DNA of 64,000 nt from Eunapius fragilis (Eukaryota > Porifera > Demospongiae > Spongillida > Spongillidae), in the NCBI GenBank assembly GCA_963681505.1, contig OY811972.1, positions 9,132,775 through 9,196,774 on the forward strand, in the 5' to 3' direction. Below are positions 1 to 12,319 of the stretch, one piece after another. The translations under genes were made by a program, and so were the position numbers. Within the stretch, counting starts at the first letter, position 1, and each line of letters begins with the position of its first letter. The notes beneath the pieces were generated by a model. It was not told where the DNA came from and made no database searches. It worked only from the letters and a program-made list of their open reading frames with translations.

Positions 1-800
1 ACATGTACATGTATATACTGTACGTGTAGTTTGACACAATTTAGTGAAAATAATATTGTACAGCAGATCTGAGTAGTGTTCAATAATTGTGTAAAGTACG
101 TGTGTTACTGGTCAGTGTGTTAGACAATATGTCACATTACATGTGCACAAGGATAAGACTGGTGTTCATCATTTTAAACATTTTTCACCAATTAGACATA
201 GTATATGGCAAAGTGGACTGGTTATTAATTGTGTTCTCTGCTATAAAAGCACAGATGTGAATAAATACATGTCCTGTGTAGTGCATAATGGAACTTTACC
301 TTAAGATTTGGAATTGGATAGAACATTCATATCTTATCACATTGTTCGTCACTTTGATGTGTGTGACTACAGTGAAAAAAAAATGAACACAATAGTCAAA
401 AAAATAATAATGGCTCTATACCAGATTAAACTTTATCCCAAATACAGCACATAGAAATCATGATTTCAACACTGTATCATAATAATTGTACACAACTCCT
501 TTACATACACGTATATATACATTAATAACAACATTACAGGGAATACAAAAATGAATGTACTATGTAATATTAATTAAAATAATATTTTGTTCTTTGGATA
601 GTGTTACTGATGTACATGTACATGTAAACACCAACACATAAATTTAATTACCCAATCCTACTGTGTTTACCAATTATCAACTACTATTAGACATACGCAT
701 GCACACTTGTACAATAGTATACAATGTACCACATTGTTAAGCTTATAAATTACTGTGGCCATTTGTGTAAAATACAATTATTAAAGGCTCATCCATTATG

Positions 801-849
801 AATGTAAATTTAATGTGTCAATGTTATTTGACACATTAAATTTTACATT
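801..849. repeat. Hairpin, about 22-bp stem
   Basis: Positions 801-821 pair with 827-849 with one bulged base around a 5-base loop (TGTTA). The stem core is TTTAATGTGTCAA. It lies inside the AT-rich repeat field. Confidence 0.6.
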
Positions 850-1737
850 ATTAGTTCAATTATTAGTTCACAAATTAATGTGTGTAAATTTCAATCTTCA
901 CCAGTTTACCAGTTGTCAAACTATTGGGTCAATGTTCACAAATTACATGTACATGTACTGTAAGAAGCATATTAACACCTCACACTACTAGACTATAAAC
1001 AAATAAACAAATGTGAAATTATTTACCAATTTTTACCAGTTGTGTACAGGTAGATGTAGATGTGTACAATCGTTAGGTTTAGCTCACATTGGCCAATGTC
1101 TAGGCCAAATACAGTGACATTCATAAAATTGTATTATAAGTAAATGCCACCCTGGTGCTTGGAATTGTGTTCCTCAATTGTATCAACTATAACGTGCTTG
1201 GGTTCACCACTAATTATGTAAAATTATTGGGTCAAATTATGTGGAATTGTAAACTACATGCATTAACATGTATGTACACAAATACATGTACAAATGGCTC
1301 ACAAATTGTGTGTACATGTACATGTACATGTATGGTTGTGTTCAGTACATATACATATATTGTGTGGTTCACCAAGATGCTTAAGGCTAAGGTCATCAAT
1401 TATTGGTTCTATCTTTACAAATTATATGTATTATATGGGCAGCACAAAGTGACCTACATGTACATGTATCTAATTATTTCATATTCTAAGAGACACTTAT
1501 GTCCTCTACAATTCTTTCTTATGCACTGGAAATTAGTTTGTCCATCATGGAGTTTGGCCTAATTACTTGGACATTTTTATTGCGTCAATTTAGATGCTCC
1601 TTCCTAGAAAATGTTTATAATATGCGCTAGGTCCCTTTTCACTGCCATGACCCCATATATTGGTAACACACACTTTGCACAATTCTTTACCACAGCACAA
1701 ATTAACCCAATAGGTTTTAACTACTTGTTCAGTAGTG

Positions 1738-1779
1738 AAATTTACCATACATGTGTCTAAACACATGTATGGTAAATTT
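1738..1779. repeat. Perfect 19-bp hairpin
   Basis: AAATTTACCATACATGTGT (1738-1756) is followed by CTAA and then its exact reverse complement (1761-1779). A shorter related hairpin is at about 1848-1872 and others lie in the later copies of the field. Confidence 0.8.
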
Positions 1780-4700
1780 TAAATAGGTTCTTTAACTATT
1801 TTTAACTACATGTACTTGTTCACAGTTGTGAAATTTACCATATATCAAACATACATGTGTCCAAACACATGTATGTTCAATATCAATATCTACACAATTT
1901 ACTAAGTGTCCATACATGTACTTGGTGAACACACACAAATACAATTATTACTGAAATATGGTGAACACAAATATTCCACTTGTGAGCGTTCACCAATTAT
2001 GAAATAGGCTGTGCTCACATGTGTATATGTGCTACATGTATGTATGTATACATGTAGCACAATTGAATTATCTGGCCAATGCTCAAAAATTGTAACATTA
2101 TTAGGCTGTTAGAAGAATTATTAAGTTGGCCGCCTTAATTTGACTCTTGTGCGAGCCAATGCCCGAGCCCTCCTCTTAAGATGTGGCTGTTCCCTTCAGG
2201 AGGGGGATAGTTCCTCATTGTCACTTTCATAGCCAGTGTGTCTCAGTGTGTCTGGATATGTATGTATGTATTAATAATAGCATTCATTATTTAGTGCATT
2301 TATTCTGATTAGTGTATTCTGCTGCATCTTGTATTCCTGTTCATGTTTTCTTCTATTCTATTAAATTAAGTTGGAGTAATTATTAAACCTACAGGTGTAA
2401 AAGTCAGGTGCATCATTTGTGTTAATGTCAGTTATGTACATTTGTACAATTATTAACTACTATACTGTGTTCAACAATTGTGTAACATAACTGAAGTCCA
2501 TATGTTCACAGAGCTAATTATTAGGCTGTGTATCCCAATAATTAAATCTACAAGTCTTCTAAGTACAGCAGTTGTGGACAATTATTATCAGGCTGTTTTG
2601 CATGTGTTCATCAATTATAACAACTATAATGTGCTTGGGTTCACCAATTAGGGAGACTTCACTGATTGTGTAAAATTATTGGGCCAATGTTCACAAATTG
2701 TGTGTATGTAATTATTAGGCTGTGTTCACCAACAGTGTATTGTACAATTATTACAATAAATTATGTGGTTCACCAGTTGTGTTAATGCTAAGTCTACCAG
2801 TTGTGGAAAATTATTGCTTCTACATGTATATGGTGTGTTTACAAATTATATGCTATTGGTGAACACACAGTTTACATAATTGTTGACCACAAGTACAGGT
2901 TAGTTAACCCAATAGGTTTTCAACTGAATAGTGAATTCAGCCTCATCATTTAACATACATGTACCTGGTGAACACTCACAAATACAACTTGTGAACTATG
3001 GACATGTATTGGTGAACAGGGCCTAAAAATAAATTCTTTTGCCTATAACAATTGTACACACAATTTGTAAGTGTTCACCAATTGCTTATGAATTGTAACA
3101 AATTATTAGGTTCCGTTAATCAATTGTGACTATAATTAAGCCTACACATAAAATATTGTATGTAGACCAGACTTGTGTACAGTTACTGTGTTCAATAAAT
3201 GTGTACAATACATGTGTTCTCCAAATACATGTGTATGACAATGTGTACAATTACAGGTTCCAATTAACTTCAGAGACAGATAGTAAGATTCTCATGATGT
3301 TTGTAAATAGATCACTAATTTTCATAAGCATATACATGTACTGTAGCTGAGTTCCAGAGTGGATTACACATTTGAGACATTAGTATCCAATATCCAAGGT
3401 TTGCTGGCTAGCTACATGTACATGTAGTTCAAATGTTACTTTGTGTCGTATGTGTACAAAATAATAAAGATGTAATGATGTAAAGGAGTTGTGTACAATT
3501 ATTATGATACAGTGTTGAAATCATGATTTCTGTATGCTGTATTTGGGATAAAGTTTAATCTGGTATAGAGCCATTATTATTCTTTTGACTATTGTGTTCA
3601 TTTTTTTTTCACTGTAGTCACACACATCAAAGTGACGAACAATGTGATAAGATATGAATGTTCTATCCAATTCCAAATCTTAAGGTAAAGTTCCATTATG
3701 CACTACACTGTGCTTTTATAGCAGAGAACACTATTAATAACCAGACCACTTTCCCGTATACTATTGTCTAATATATATATATATATTGGTAAGCTTCACA
3801 CAATTGCTGACCATAGTAAACATTACACAATAGGTTTTCAACTGAATTAGCTTACACACACACACACAGTAATAGTAATGTTCACTATAGTGAAATTAAA
3901 ATGATGTAACTACATGTATATACTGTACTGACACAATAGTATTGAGCATTGACTGTTGAATATTGTATGTACGCAGATCTGAGTAGGTTCAATAATTGTG
4001 TAAAGTACGTGTGTTACTGGTCAATGTGTTAGACAATATGTCAAATTACATGTGTACAAGGATAAGACTGGTGTTCATCATTTTAAACATTTTTCACCAA
4101 TCAGACTATAGTATATGGCAAAGTGGTCTGGTTATTAATAGTGTTCTCTGCTATAAAAGCACAGATGTGAATAAATACATGTCCTGTGTAGTGCATAATG
4201 GAACTTTACCTTAAGATTTGGAATTGGATAAAAGATTCATATCTTATCACATTGTTCGTCACCTTGATGTGTGTGACTACATTGAAAAAAAAATGAACAC
4301 AATAATACACCATAAATTGTGGCTTTAAACAGATTAAACTTTATCCCAATACAGTACATACATGTACTGTAGAAATCATTACTGTGTTTACCAATTATCA
4401 GCTATTATTAGACATACACATGCACACTTGTACAATAGTACACAATGTACCACATTGTTAAGCTTATAAATTACTGTGGCCATTTGTGTAAAATACAATT
4501 CTTAAATGCTCATCCATTATGAAATGTGTCGATGTTAGCAATTATTAAATTACTGTGTGTAAAATTATTTAGATAATCTTCACCAGTTGTTAAATTATTG
4601 GGTCAATGTTAGTCCATTTTTTTACAAGATATATTAACATGCACAAACATTAGGGCAAACAAACAAGACATTAATCATTTCTGCCTGCTGAACAGGACAG

Positions 4701-6999
4701 ATCAATGGCAGAGTCTAGTGGGGAGCATGTGCCCTCGATGGTATGACCATCTAGAGCCACAAAGACACATGATTGCAGAACGTACACAAATTACATGTAC
4801 ATGTACTGTAAGAAGCATATTAACACCTCACACAACTAGACTATATAAGCAAATAAACAATTTGGCCAATATTTACCAGTTGTGTACAGGTAGATGTACC
4901 TGTGTACAGTCGTTAGGTTTAGCTCACATTGGCCAATGTCTAGGCCAAAAAACCAAGGTATTAAGTGACATTTATAACATAAGCATTGCTAAACATCTGG
5001 TCAATGTGCTTGGAATCATGTTCATCAATTGTACCAACTATAGCGTGCTTGGGTTCACCACTGATTATGTAAAACTATTGGGTCAAATTGGTGTGGAATT
5101 ATAAAGTACATGGTTATAATGTACACAAATACATGTACAAATGGCTCACCAATGTTCACAAATTGTGTGTACATGTACAGTTGTGTTCAGTGACCAATAC
5201 ATATATTGTGTGGTTCACCAAGATACTTAAGGCTAAGTTCATCAATTACACAAAATTATTGGTTCTATCTTTACAAATTATATGCATTATATGGGCAGTG
5301 AAAAGTGACCTACATGTACATGTTGGGCATATTTTTTAAAGTTTTCAAATTATTTCAAATTCTAAGAGACACTTACATGTACATGTATGTCCTCTACAAC
5401 TTTATTCTTACGCACTGGAAATTAGTGTACTGTCTCTTCACCAAGTATCAGACATACACCTGTATACAGTAGTTGTGTATAACATTAATTACCAATAACG
5501 TTCCCCAATTCATCAATAATTTTTGTGTTCACCATTTGTGTTACACAATTATTAAGAGCTCATTAATAATGAATGTATGGTTAAATAATAGGGTCTACAT
5601 GTATGTTCACCAATTGTGTAGCAGTTTAATACATGTGTAGTTCCACAAATTACTGTAATAGCCAATGTTGACCAGTTACCAGGTGCGTACAATTATTAAG
5701 CTTAGTCCACACGGGCCTATAGAAAGCCATGGTATTAAATGACATTCATAACACCACCCTGGTCATATGCATCATTTGTGTTAATGTCAGTTATATACAT
5801 GTATACAATTATTAATTAGTATACTGTGTTAAAATAAATGCAGTCCATGTATGTCCAATAGTGTATTGTACAATTAAATGTGTTGAATGTTACTTAATGC
5901 TAAGTTCACCTCAACATGTACATTACATGTACATGGGTGCATTATATGCTATTGGTGAACACACAGTTTACATAATTATTGACCACAAGTACAAGTTACT
6001 TAACTCAATAAGTTTTCACAATTGTGGCAAAATGATGAACCTATACATGTAGTACAGTTTAGTGAATTCAGCCTCATCATTTAACATACATGTACTTGGT
6101 GAACACTCATACACAAATATATAATTTTTGAGCTATGGACATGTATTGGTGAACACGGCCTAATAAAATGCACACACAATTTATGGATTAATTTACATAA
6201 CAATAATACACTACCTAAACCCAAACACGCTAAGAGTCAGTAGCCACACAATTTGTAAATTCACTAATTGTTTATGAATTGTTACAAATTATTAGGCCCA
6301 GTTAATCAATTGTGAGCAATAATTAAGCCGATACATAAAATATTGTATGTAGACCAAGACTTGTGTACAGTTACTGTGTTCAATAACTGTGTACAATACA
6401 TGTGTTCTCCAAATAGTGTACATGTGTACGACAATTTGTACAATTACAGGTTCCAATTAACTTAAGAGACAGATAGTAATTGTAGTGCCTTTTAGTTGTG
6501 AGTATGTATCTGCTGCTGTGTGTCATATTATAACTTTATTTGATTATCGAACAAACTAATTATGTGGGTGTGTTCACCAAATACAATACATCACATGTAG
6601 ACTGTGCTAATCATTTGAAAACTGTTTTCCCAAATTCTGTAAAATAGCATTAACCCTTCACTACAATGTAGGGTCACCAAATCTGCATAATAAAGACACA
6701 TGTACATGTATGTTTATCAATTGCAGGTAATATTAGTTGGCCAATATTTATCCAACCATGGGATGTGTTATCACTAATATGCTAAATGTAACCACCAGAG
6801 CACAAAGGAATGCTTATCAAAAAACTGACATTTAGACAATTATATTAATTAGGTATATGGGGGTGAATATCTCTCTAGTGAGGATGGTAGCTAGGGTCAT
6901 CGAAAGTAGAAGAATTGTTCCAGGTTTAAACTTAATAATCAATATTAAAACAACCATCATTTGATTTTGATGAGTTATCATTTATTTCTGAATTGTACT

Positions 7000-7986
7000 C
7001 ACCAAAATAGTATCGTAGACCAGACAGACCTACATCGTAATTCAATGATGAAGTTGGGTGTGGCCCGACTAGGCACAGCGATCGATATACTTTACTGGCT
7101 CAGCTCACCAAGTGTGTAGCGTTATTGGGCCTACAGTATGTTTACCAAATGTGTACAACTATTAGTCCCGTGTTCTCCAATGAGTTGCGTGAAAAAATCA
7201 GACACTTGACTCAAACTCAATCCTTTATAGCTATAACAATACCCGGCGGATGTACCAGGATTTATTACGGGCTGGAAGCATGCAGGAAGACAGGCACAAA
7301 AAACACACAATACTAGCGCCAAGAGGTCTTACCTGCAATGGAATCCCGTCTTTTAGGAAGCACTCCCGCTGTTAAACAGCTCCATCAATAGAGTAAACAG
7401 CTGCAGATCCCTGTCTAATTAATTTTGATACTATTAACTGCAAGACAAAAATTATTCAGCATTTAGCATTTTATGTAACTGCGTGCATGTACCTTATAAT
7501 TCTTTGTGGCAAGCTTAAGCCATGCAGTAACTCATGAATTCGAAGTGAGTTGTTGATGGCCTGGTTCGTTATCTTTTACGCTAACGTAAATGCGTTGAGA
7601 CTTAATTCTGAGTCATCGTTCTGATACACACTTCAGCATAAGTGTGTGCATAGCTAGATTATAGTCAATGGAGTCATGGTCTCACTGTCTTCACTAGAGA
7701 AGTGAATCACGCTATATATTAATTGCTGGATCAATAGAACATCAACAGAACATCTTTAATAGCCATCCTGGCCACGAAGCTTCTGCCTAGTTGGGCGTAG
7801 CCCGACCTTCGCGTGTTGGCGTATTTCAGCCAATACGCGATGGTGGGGCTACGCCCAACTATATCTAGCTCCTGTCTTCATGACCGCTTTTAATATACGT
7901 CTTTAAAATTTGTTTATTAAAGTGTTAATTACCGTCATCAACACTAAATGAATTTGGGATCACAATCTGTTTTTTTTTTCAATTAT
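7000..7986. other. Non-coding segment present in four copies in the window
   Basis: No gene recognised. The part from about 7,000 to 7,410, which contains ACCAAATGTGTACAACTATTAG and GCGCCAAGAGGTCTTACCTGCA, recurs at about 39,940-40,300, 41,690-42,240 and 42,500-43,000 with small indels. The rest to 7,986 recurs once, up to 40,855. The left end of the nested transposon insertion follows directly. Confidence 0.75.
7789..7860. repeat. Stem-loop element (GTAGCCC hairpin)
   Basis: AGTTGGGCGTAGCCC at the left pairs with GGGCTACGCCCAACT at the right, with an inner TCGCGT/ACGCGA pairing. The copy at 40,675-40,746 has a longer 22-bp perfect stem, so this copy has decayed slightly. It is probably a small foldback MITE; no coding capacity. 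Confidence 0.6.
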
Positions 7987-7991
7987 ATGAT
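7987..7991. repeat. Target-site duplication (left) of the gypsy element
   Basis: ATGAT directly precedes the left LTR and is repeated at 19,516-19,520 directly after the last LTR base. The paralogous unoccupied site has a single ATGAT at 40,856-40,860. Confidence 0.9.
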
Positions 7992-8126
7992 TGTACTATT
8001 CTTATTTGTCAACAGACCACTGCCAATTACACGATGCACACTGATTTCAATGGCTACCTCCTAAATCACACACTAGACCAAAAATCCCAGTCCTCACGTG
8101 ATCAGATCACGTGTCATATGATTACA
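7992..8126 (-). repeat. 3' LTR of gypsy element (135 bp)
   Basis: It begins TGTACT and ends ATTACA on the plus strand. It matches 12,102-12,185 plus 19,465-19,515 nearly base for base. It is short for an LTR but has correct termini. Confidence 0.9.
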
Positions 8127-8127
8127 A

Positions 8128-8135
8128 CCCCTCCT
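8128..8135 (-). promoter_or_regulatory. Polypurine tract
   Basis: On the minus strand AGGAGGGG lies one base outside the 3' LTR and directly after the pol stop codon (8,137-8,139). This is the place expected for the plus-strand primer of reverse transcription. Confidence 0.7.
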
Positions 8136-8136
8136 G

Positions 8137-10998
8137 TCAAAGAGCTACAAAGTCCTTGTAGCGTTGTGGCTTCCTCACAAGTCTTCCACTTGATGTCCTG
8201 ACCTCTGCCTGTTGTCTGTTCTGGACTTCCACTTCCTGAGCTCGTTTGGGAACTTCTTCCAGTGATGCAGGAGGCACACCTGGTTGTCCTTGCAGCCCAC
8301 TGTTATCATCATCAGGCATCTGATTGTTCACATGTTCCTGTCCACTCTCTGAATCCACTTCCAAATCTGATTCAGATTGATCTTCAGGATCATCAGCTCT
8401 GGGAGGTCGTAGATGCTTCCTGTTACGTCTGTAAACTTTGCCACTAGCTGACTTAACAAGGTATGATGCAGGTACTTCTGCTGTGTCCAACACCTTAACA
8501 GGTTTCCACTCGCCTTGGACCTGCATCCACGCATTTTCACCTTTTTGCAGAGGTATCATTGGTTTGGATCCTTCATCATAGTAGAGCTTCCGTTTCTGTT
8601 GTTCTTGTTGTAGGTGTGACTTCACACAATCAGGGTTAATTGTTCTGGGCTCCAGTTGAGTTGCCTTTACTGGGAGTGAGGTGCGCAGTCGTCTGCCCAT
8701 AAGCAGTTGCGCAGGAGAGCCAATGTCACCCACTCTTGTGTTTCTTAGCTCTAACAGGCTCAGGTAAGAGTCTTGTCCATCCCTTTTCGACTTATTCAAC
8801 ATTCGCTTAATAATCTGCACCGACTTTTCAGCTAGTCCATTAGATTGAGGGTGGTAAGGGCTAGAAGTGATATGGGCAAAACCCCATTCCTCGGCAAATT
8901 TGCTGTATTCCATTGCTGAGAATTGTGGACCATTATCGCTTCGTACTGACTTGGGTATCCCATGTCTGGCAAAAATGGATTTTGTGTGGATTATCACTAT
9001 GCTGCTGGATGTGTTTGGTAGTCTGCAGAACTCGATGAACCTGGAGTAATAATCCACACTCAATAGATAATCAGCACCATCCCACTGGAACAGGTCTGTA
9101 GCCACCATGTCCCAAGGTCCTTCAGGGATCTATCCTTGTACCATTGGTTCCTTCTGGTTTGAATACTGGTAGTTCTGACATGCATCACACTTTTCCACCA
9201 TTTCTGTGATTTCCTTGTTCATGCCAGGCCAAAACACAACTTCTCTGGCTCGTTGAGTGCACTTGGTGATACCCATGTGACCCATGTGGATACGCTGCAG
9301 GATGTCCTGTTGCAGACATGATGGTATTATGAGCCTCTCTCCCTTTAGCAAAACTCCATCCGCTTCGGATAGCTCATCCCTGAAATTCCAGTACGGACGC
9401 ACCTCCTCTGGAATCTGTGAGTGGCTGTCTGGCCAACCATTCAAGATCATTCTCTGCAGGATGCGTAGGGATTTATCATTCTTTGTTCCATCTCTTATTT
9501 CTTGCATTCTTTTGTCAGTAACTGGAATGTTACTAATAACCAGATTAACAGCACAGGTCAACTCTTCTTCCATCCGATCTGAACTACAGTCTGGTATATA
9601 CGCCCTCGAAAGTGTGTCTGCTATGTTCAAATCCTTTCCTGGTTTGTATCGCAAAATGAAGTCATATTTCTGGAGACGAAGTAGCATACGTTGTAGTCTT
9701 GGTGGGGCATGACATAATGCTTTCTGAGTGATTGCTTCCAGAGGTTTGTGGTCCGATTCCACATCAACTGTTTTGCCATATGTGTACTGGTGAAATCGTT
9801 CCAGTGCAAAGACAACTGCTAATAGTTCTTTCTCTATTTGCGCATATCTTGTCTCAGTGCTTGTGAGTGCGCGAGATACATAGGCGATGGGCCGTCCTTC
9901 CTGTAGCAGCACTGCACCAAGGCCTGACTGTGACGCATCGCAGCTAACTGTGACCTTTTTTTGCACATCAAAGAAAGCAAGTACAAGAGCAGTTGATAGT
10001 CGTGTCTTGATCGCCTCAAATGCTGCTTCCTGTTCATATTCCCATATAAATTGTGTGTCCTGTTTAAGAAGCTCACGAATAGGTTGGGTAATCCTTGACA
10101 TGTCTGGAACAAACTTTGCCACGTAGTTGAGAGTTCCTAGTATTCGTTCCACACCCTTCCTGTCTGTGGGAGGTGGCATCTCACTTATGGCTTTCACTCG
10201 ATCCTTGTCCAGAGATATTCCCGCTGCACTTATGATGTGGCCTAAGTAGGTGACTTGGGGTGCACCAAATTTACACTTCTCCATGTTCAAAGTGAGATGT
10301 ATATCCTGACACCTTTGGAGTACTGCTTTCAATCTTTTGTGGTGCTCTTCTTCTGTTTTACCCCATACCAGGATGTCATCAATGTCCGTCTCGACACCCT
10401 CCAAATCACCAAAGTTCTGTGTCATACGTTTCTGGAAGATTTCCTGTGCCGACTTGATGCCAAAAGGCATCCGTGTGAAGCAGTACCGGCCAAAAGGACT
10501 GTTAAATGTTGTCAATTGTTGACTTTCATCATCAAGAGGAATTTGCCAATAGCCATGATTTGCGTCTAGCTTGGAGAATATTCTGGCCCCAGACAGACGA
10601 GTGGCAATGTCCTCCAGAGTCGGCAGTTGAAAGTGTTCTCTCAGGATGGCTTTGTTCAATGGTCTTGGGTCCAGGCAGATGCGAAGCTTCTTGCTTTTGG
10701 GTTTTTCCACCACTACCAGGGAATTCACCCAGTCTGTTGGCTCCTCCACTTTCTTGATGACTCCTAAAGATTCGATATTGTCCAGCTCGTGTTTCAACCT
10801 GTCCCTAATTGCTACTGGTTGGTTTCTTGGAGGACAGATTACTGGTGTCACATCCGGATCCACTTTGATGTGGTAAGATTTGTTTAGGCATCCTAAACCC
10901 TCAAACACCTTGCTATATTGACCGATGATACTTTGCCAATCAACGTTCATTATCACCTTAATGACATGAAGATCCTGGGATGCTTTCAGCCCCAAAAT
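8137..10998 (-). pseudogene. gypsy pol: protease end, RT, RNase H, integrase; one in-frame stop
   Basis: One minus-strand reading frame codes for the retropepsin C-terminus (PILGL), then RT with FSKLDANHGYWQIPL and the catalytic IDDILVWG. RNase H follows (CDAS, ESDHKPLEA), then the integrase HHCC finger (ending CDACQ) and integrase core with DLF, SDNGPQF and the Glu of NGLAEKS. The frame is open for about 950 codons except for one TAG at 9,130-9,132, between the finger and the core. I infer this is a recent nonsense change, because the same frame resumes at once. Pol lies in -1 relative to gag-protease, overlapping at about 10,986-10,998. No canonical slippery heptamer is evident, so either programmed shifting or a small mutation is possible. 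Reverse-strand frames here are shadows. Confidence 0.9.
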
Positions 10999-12076
10999 TG
11001 GGTGGTCCTCACTATGTAGAACTCTAATGGGTGACCCTGTACTATCAGCTCACATCGTCCTATTACTGATAGTGCATCCCCAGTGTAGCCTATGAGCCTA
11101 ATCTTTGCAGTGTCAAGGTGAGGTCTTTTACTCATTTGTTTGAAAATGTTCAAGGGCAGTACATTCACTTGTGATCCTGTATCAATTTTGAACTTGATAC
11201 AAACTCCATTTACTTGGAATGTACTGAAGCATTCATTATTGCTGACCACCACACCATTCTCCTTGATAGTCCCAACCATGTATTGCTGTTTGCCATCGCT
11301 TGTTTCTTCATCTTTGCCTATGGTTGATACCTGTCCAGATCTACATAGTTTCGCAAAATGATTCATCCTGTGGCATTTATGACATTTCCTTCCCCGTGCT
11401 GGACAACTATCCCTGCCATGCTGGAGTCCACAGTTCCGACACCTGTCTATTTTCCCATGTGGTATGCTTGATTTTTCCTCTGAACCTGCAGGCACTGGTT
11501 TGACTGCATGAACCTTGGGGTCTGCCTTCTCTTCACTCATGGACTCTAACTGTTTCTTTGACTCCTCAGTACTGCGACAGATGTTAATGGCTTTGTCCAG
11601 AGTGAGGTCGTGTTCCCGCAGTAGACGTTCCTTCACCCTATCTGAGTTTGTTCCGCAGACGATCCTGTCACGGATAAGGTCATCCTCGAGTAGCTTGAAA
11701 TCACAGTCCTTTGCAATTAGTCTTAGAGCAGTAACAAACTGGTCAATGCTTTCCTCGGCTGCCTGCATCCGAGTATTAAACTTGTACCTCTCCACTGTTA
11801 CATTGCGCTTTGGTTTGCAGTAGCTTTCAAACTTCGCAAAAAGGACGTTTATCTTATCTCGCTCCTCGGCTATTAGGACAAAACCGTTAAATATGTCCCG
11901 TCCCGCCTGACCGATGATATATAAAAACGCACTGCATTTTTCCTTTTCGGACTTGTCGGACATACTTAGCTCAATAAATAGTTCCATCGTCATCCGCCAC
12001 CGTCGCCATTTCTCCGCTACCGAGGTGCCGTCCACTGTTGAGAAGTCCATCTCGTTTGGAGGTTTGATGTGTTCCA
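10986..12076 (-). CDS. gypsy Gag with zinc knuckles and aspartic protease
   Basis: The start chosen is the first ATG after the primer-binding site (MEHIKPP...). An upstream Met lies inside the LTR and is unlikely. An N-terminal capsid-like region rich in charged residues is followed by two CCHC knuckles. The first is CRNCGLQHGRDSC and the second CHKCHRMNHFAKLC, and both should bind the RNA genome. A retropepsin active site FKIDTGSQVN follows. The frame ends at TGA before the last protease motif, which is found in the -1 frame at the start of pol. About 363 residues, intact. Confidence 0.88.
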
Positions 12077-12084
12077 TTTGAAAA

Positions 12085-12101
12085 TCCCACTTCTGACACC
12101 A
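12085..12101 (-). promoter_or_regulatory. Primer-binding site, tRNA-Leu type
   Basis: The minus-strand sequence TGGTGTCAGAAGTGGGA abuts the 5' LTR. Its complement ends ...CTTCTGACACCA, which fits the 3' end of animal tRNA-Leu (acceptor strand plus CCA). The tRNA identity comes from recalled tRNA sequence and was not searched. Confidence 0.75.
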
Positions 12102-12185
12102 TGTACTGCTCTTATTTGTCAACAGACCACTGCCAATTACACGATGCACACTGATTTCAATGGCTACCTCCTAAATCACACACTA
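12102..12185 (-). repeat. 5' LTR of gypsy element, proximal part
   Basis: This matches 7,992-8,075. It is cut at TA (12,184-12,185), where a 7.3-kb element has inserted. The LTR resumes at 19,463-19,465 and ends at 19,515. Confidence 0.9.
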
Positions 12186-12319
12186 CACAGCCAAAAACTA
12201 ACGATTGGACCAATATTGACGCAGTATTGGGTCAGGATGACATCATTATTGGCCCAATAAATCGTAACATTATTGCATCAACGTTTTTGGGGAAGTTGGA
12301 GCATGCATGATACATCATT

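Larger units (their letters stand above)
190..3775. repeat. Foldback unit with roughly 300-bp inverted arms
   Basis: The stretch at about 190-504 is repeated in reverse complement at about 3,481-3,775, with minor mismatches. Landmarks are the run ending in ACAACTCCTTTAC on the left and GTAAAGGAGTTGTGTAC on the right. About 3 kb of AT-rich repeat lies between. A second unit of the same plan runs from about 31,130 to 34,655. I see no transposase frame, so it would be a non-autonomous foldback element or a structural part of the repeat family. Confidence 0.65.
1..7000. repeat. AT-rich dispersed/tandem repeat field, left block
   Basis: No gene recognised. The sequence is built from degenerate short motifs such as TTCACCAATTGTGT, AATTATTAGGCTGTG and GGGCCAATGTTCACAAATTG, which recur about every 40-60 bp, mixed with runs of TACATGTA. 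Open frames here are short, rich in Cys, Tyr, Val and Met, and follow the repeat, so I do not call them. Much of the block is repeated at 30.9-40.9 kb with about 30.8-32.9 kb offset, and a piece at 22.83-24.3 kb. Confidence 0.85.

Noticed and set aside
1155-1562. 135-codon frame in the AT-rich field (relatives at 31,944 and 4,718-5,339)
   Set aside because: Its residues come from translated repeat motifs (Cys, Thr, Tyr, Met runs from ACATGTACATGT). It is broken differently in each copy and has no domain.
10390-10425. Loss of the RT active site because Tyr of YxDD is Asp here
   Set aside because: The two catalytic Asp are present, and I believe related elements also vary at the first position, so this alone does not show a dead enzyme.
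9284-11823. Several plus-strand frames of 60-142 codons
   Set aside because: They are shadows of gypsy gag-pol.
12085-12101. tRNA-Leu 3' end taken as a tRNA gene
   Set aside because: Only the acceptor end is present, next to an LTR. It is a retroelement primer-binding site.
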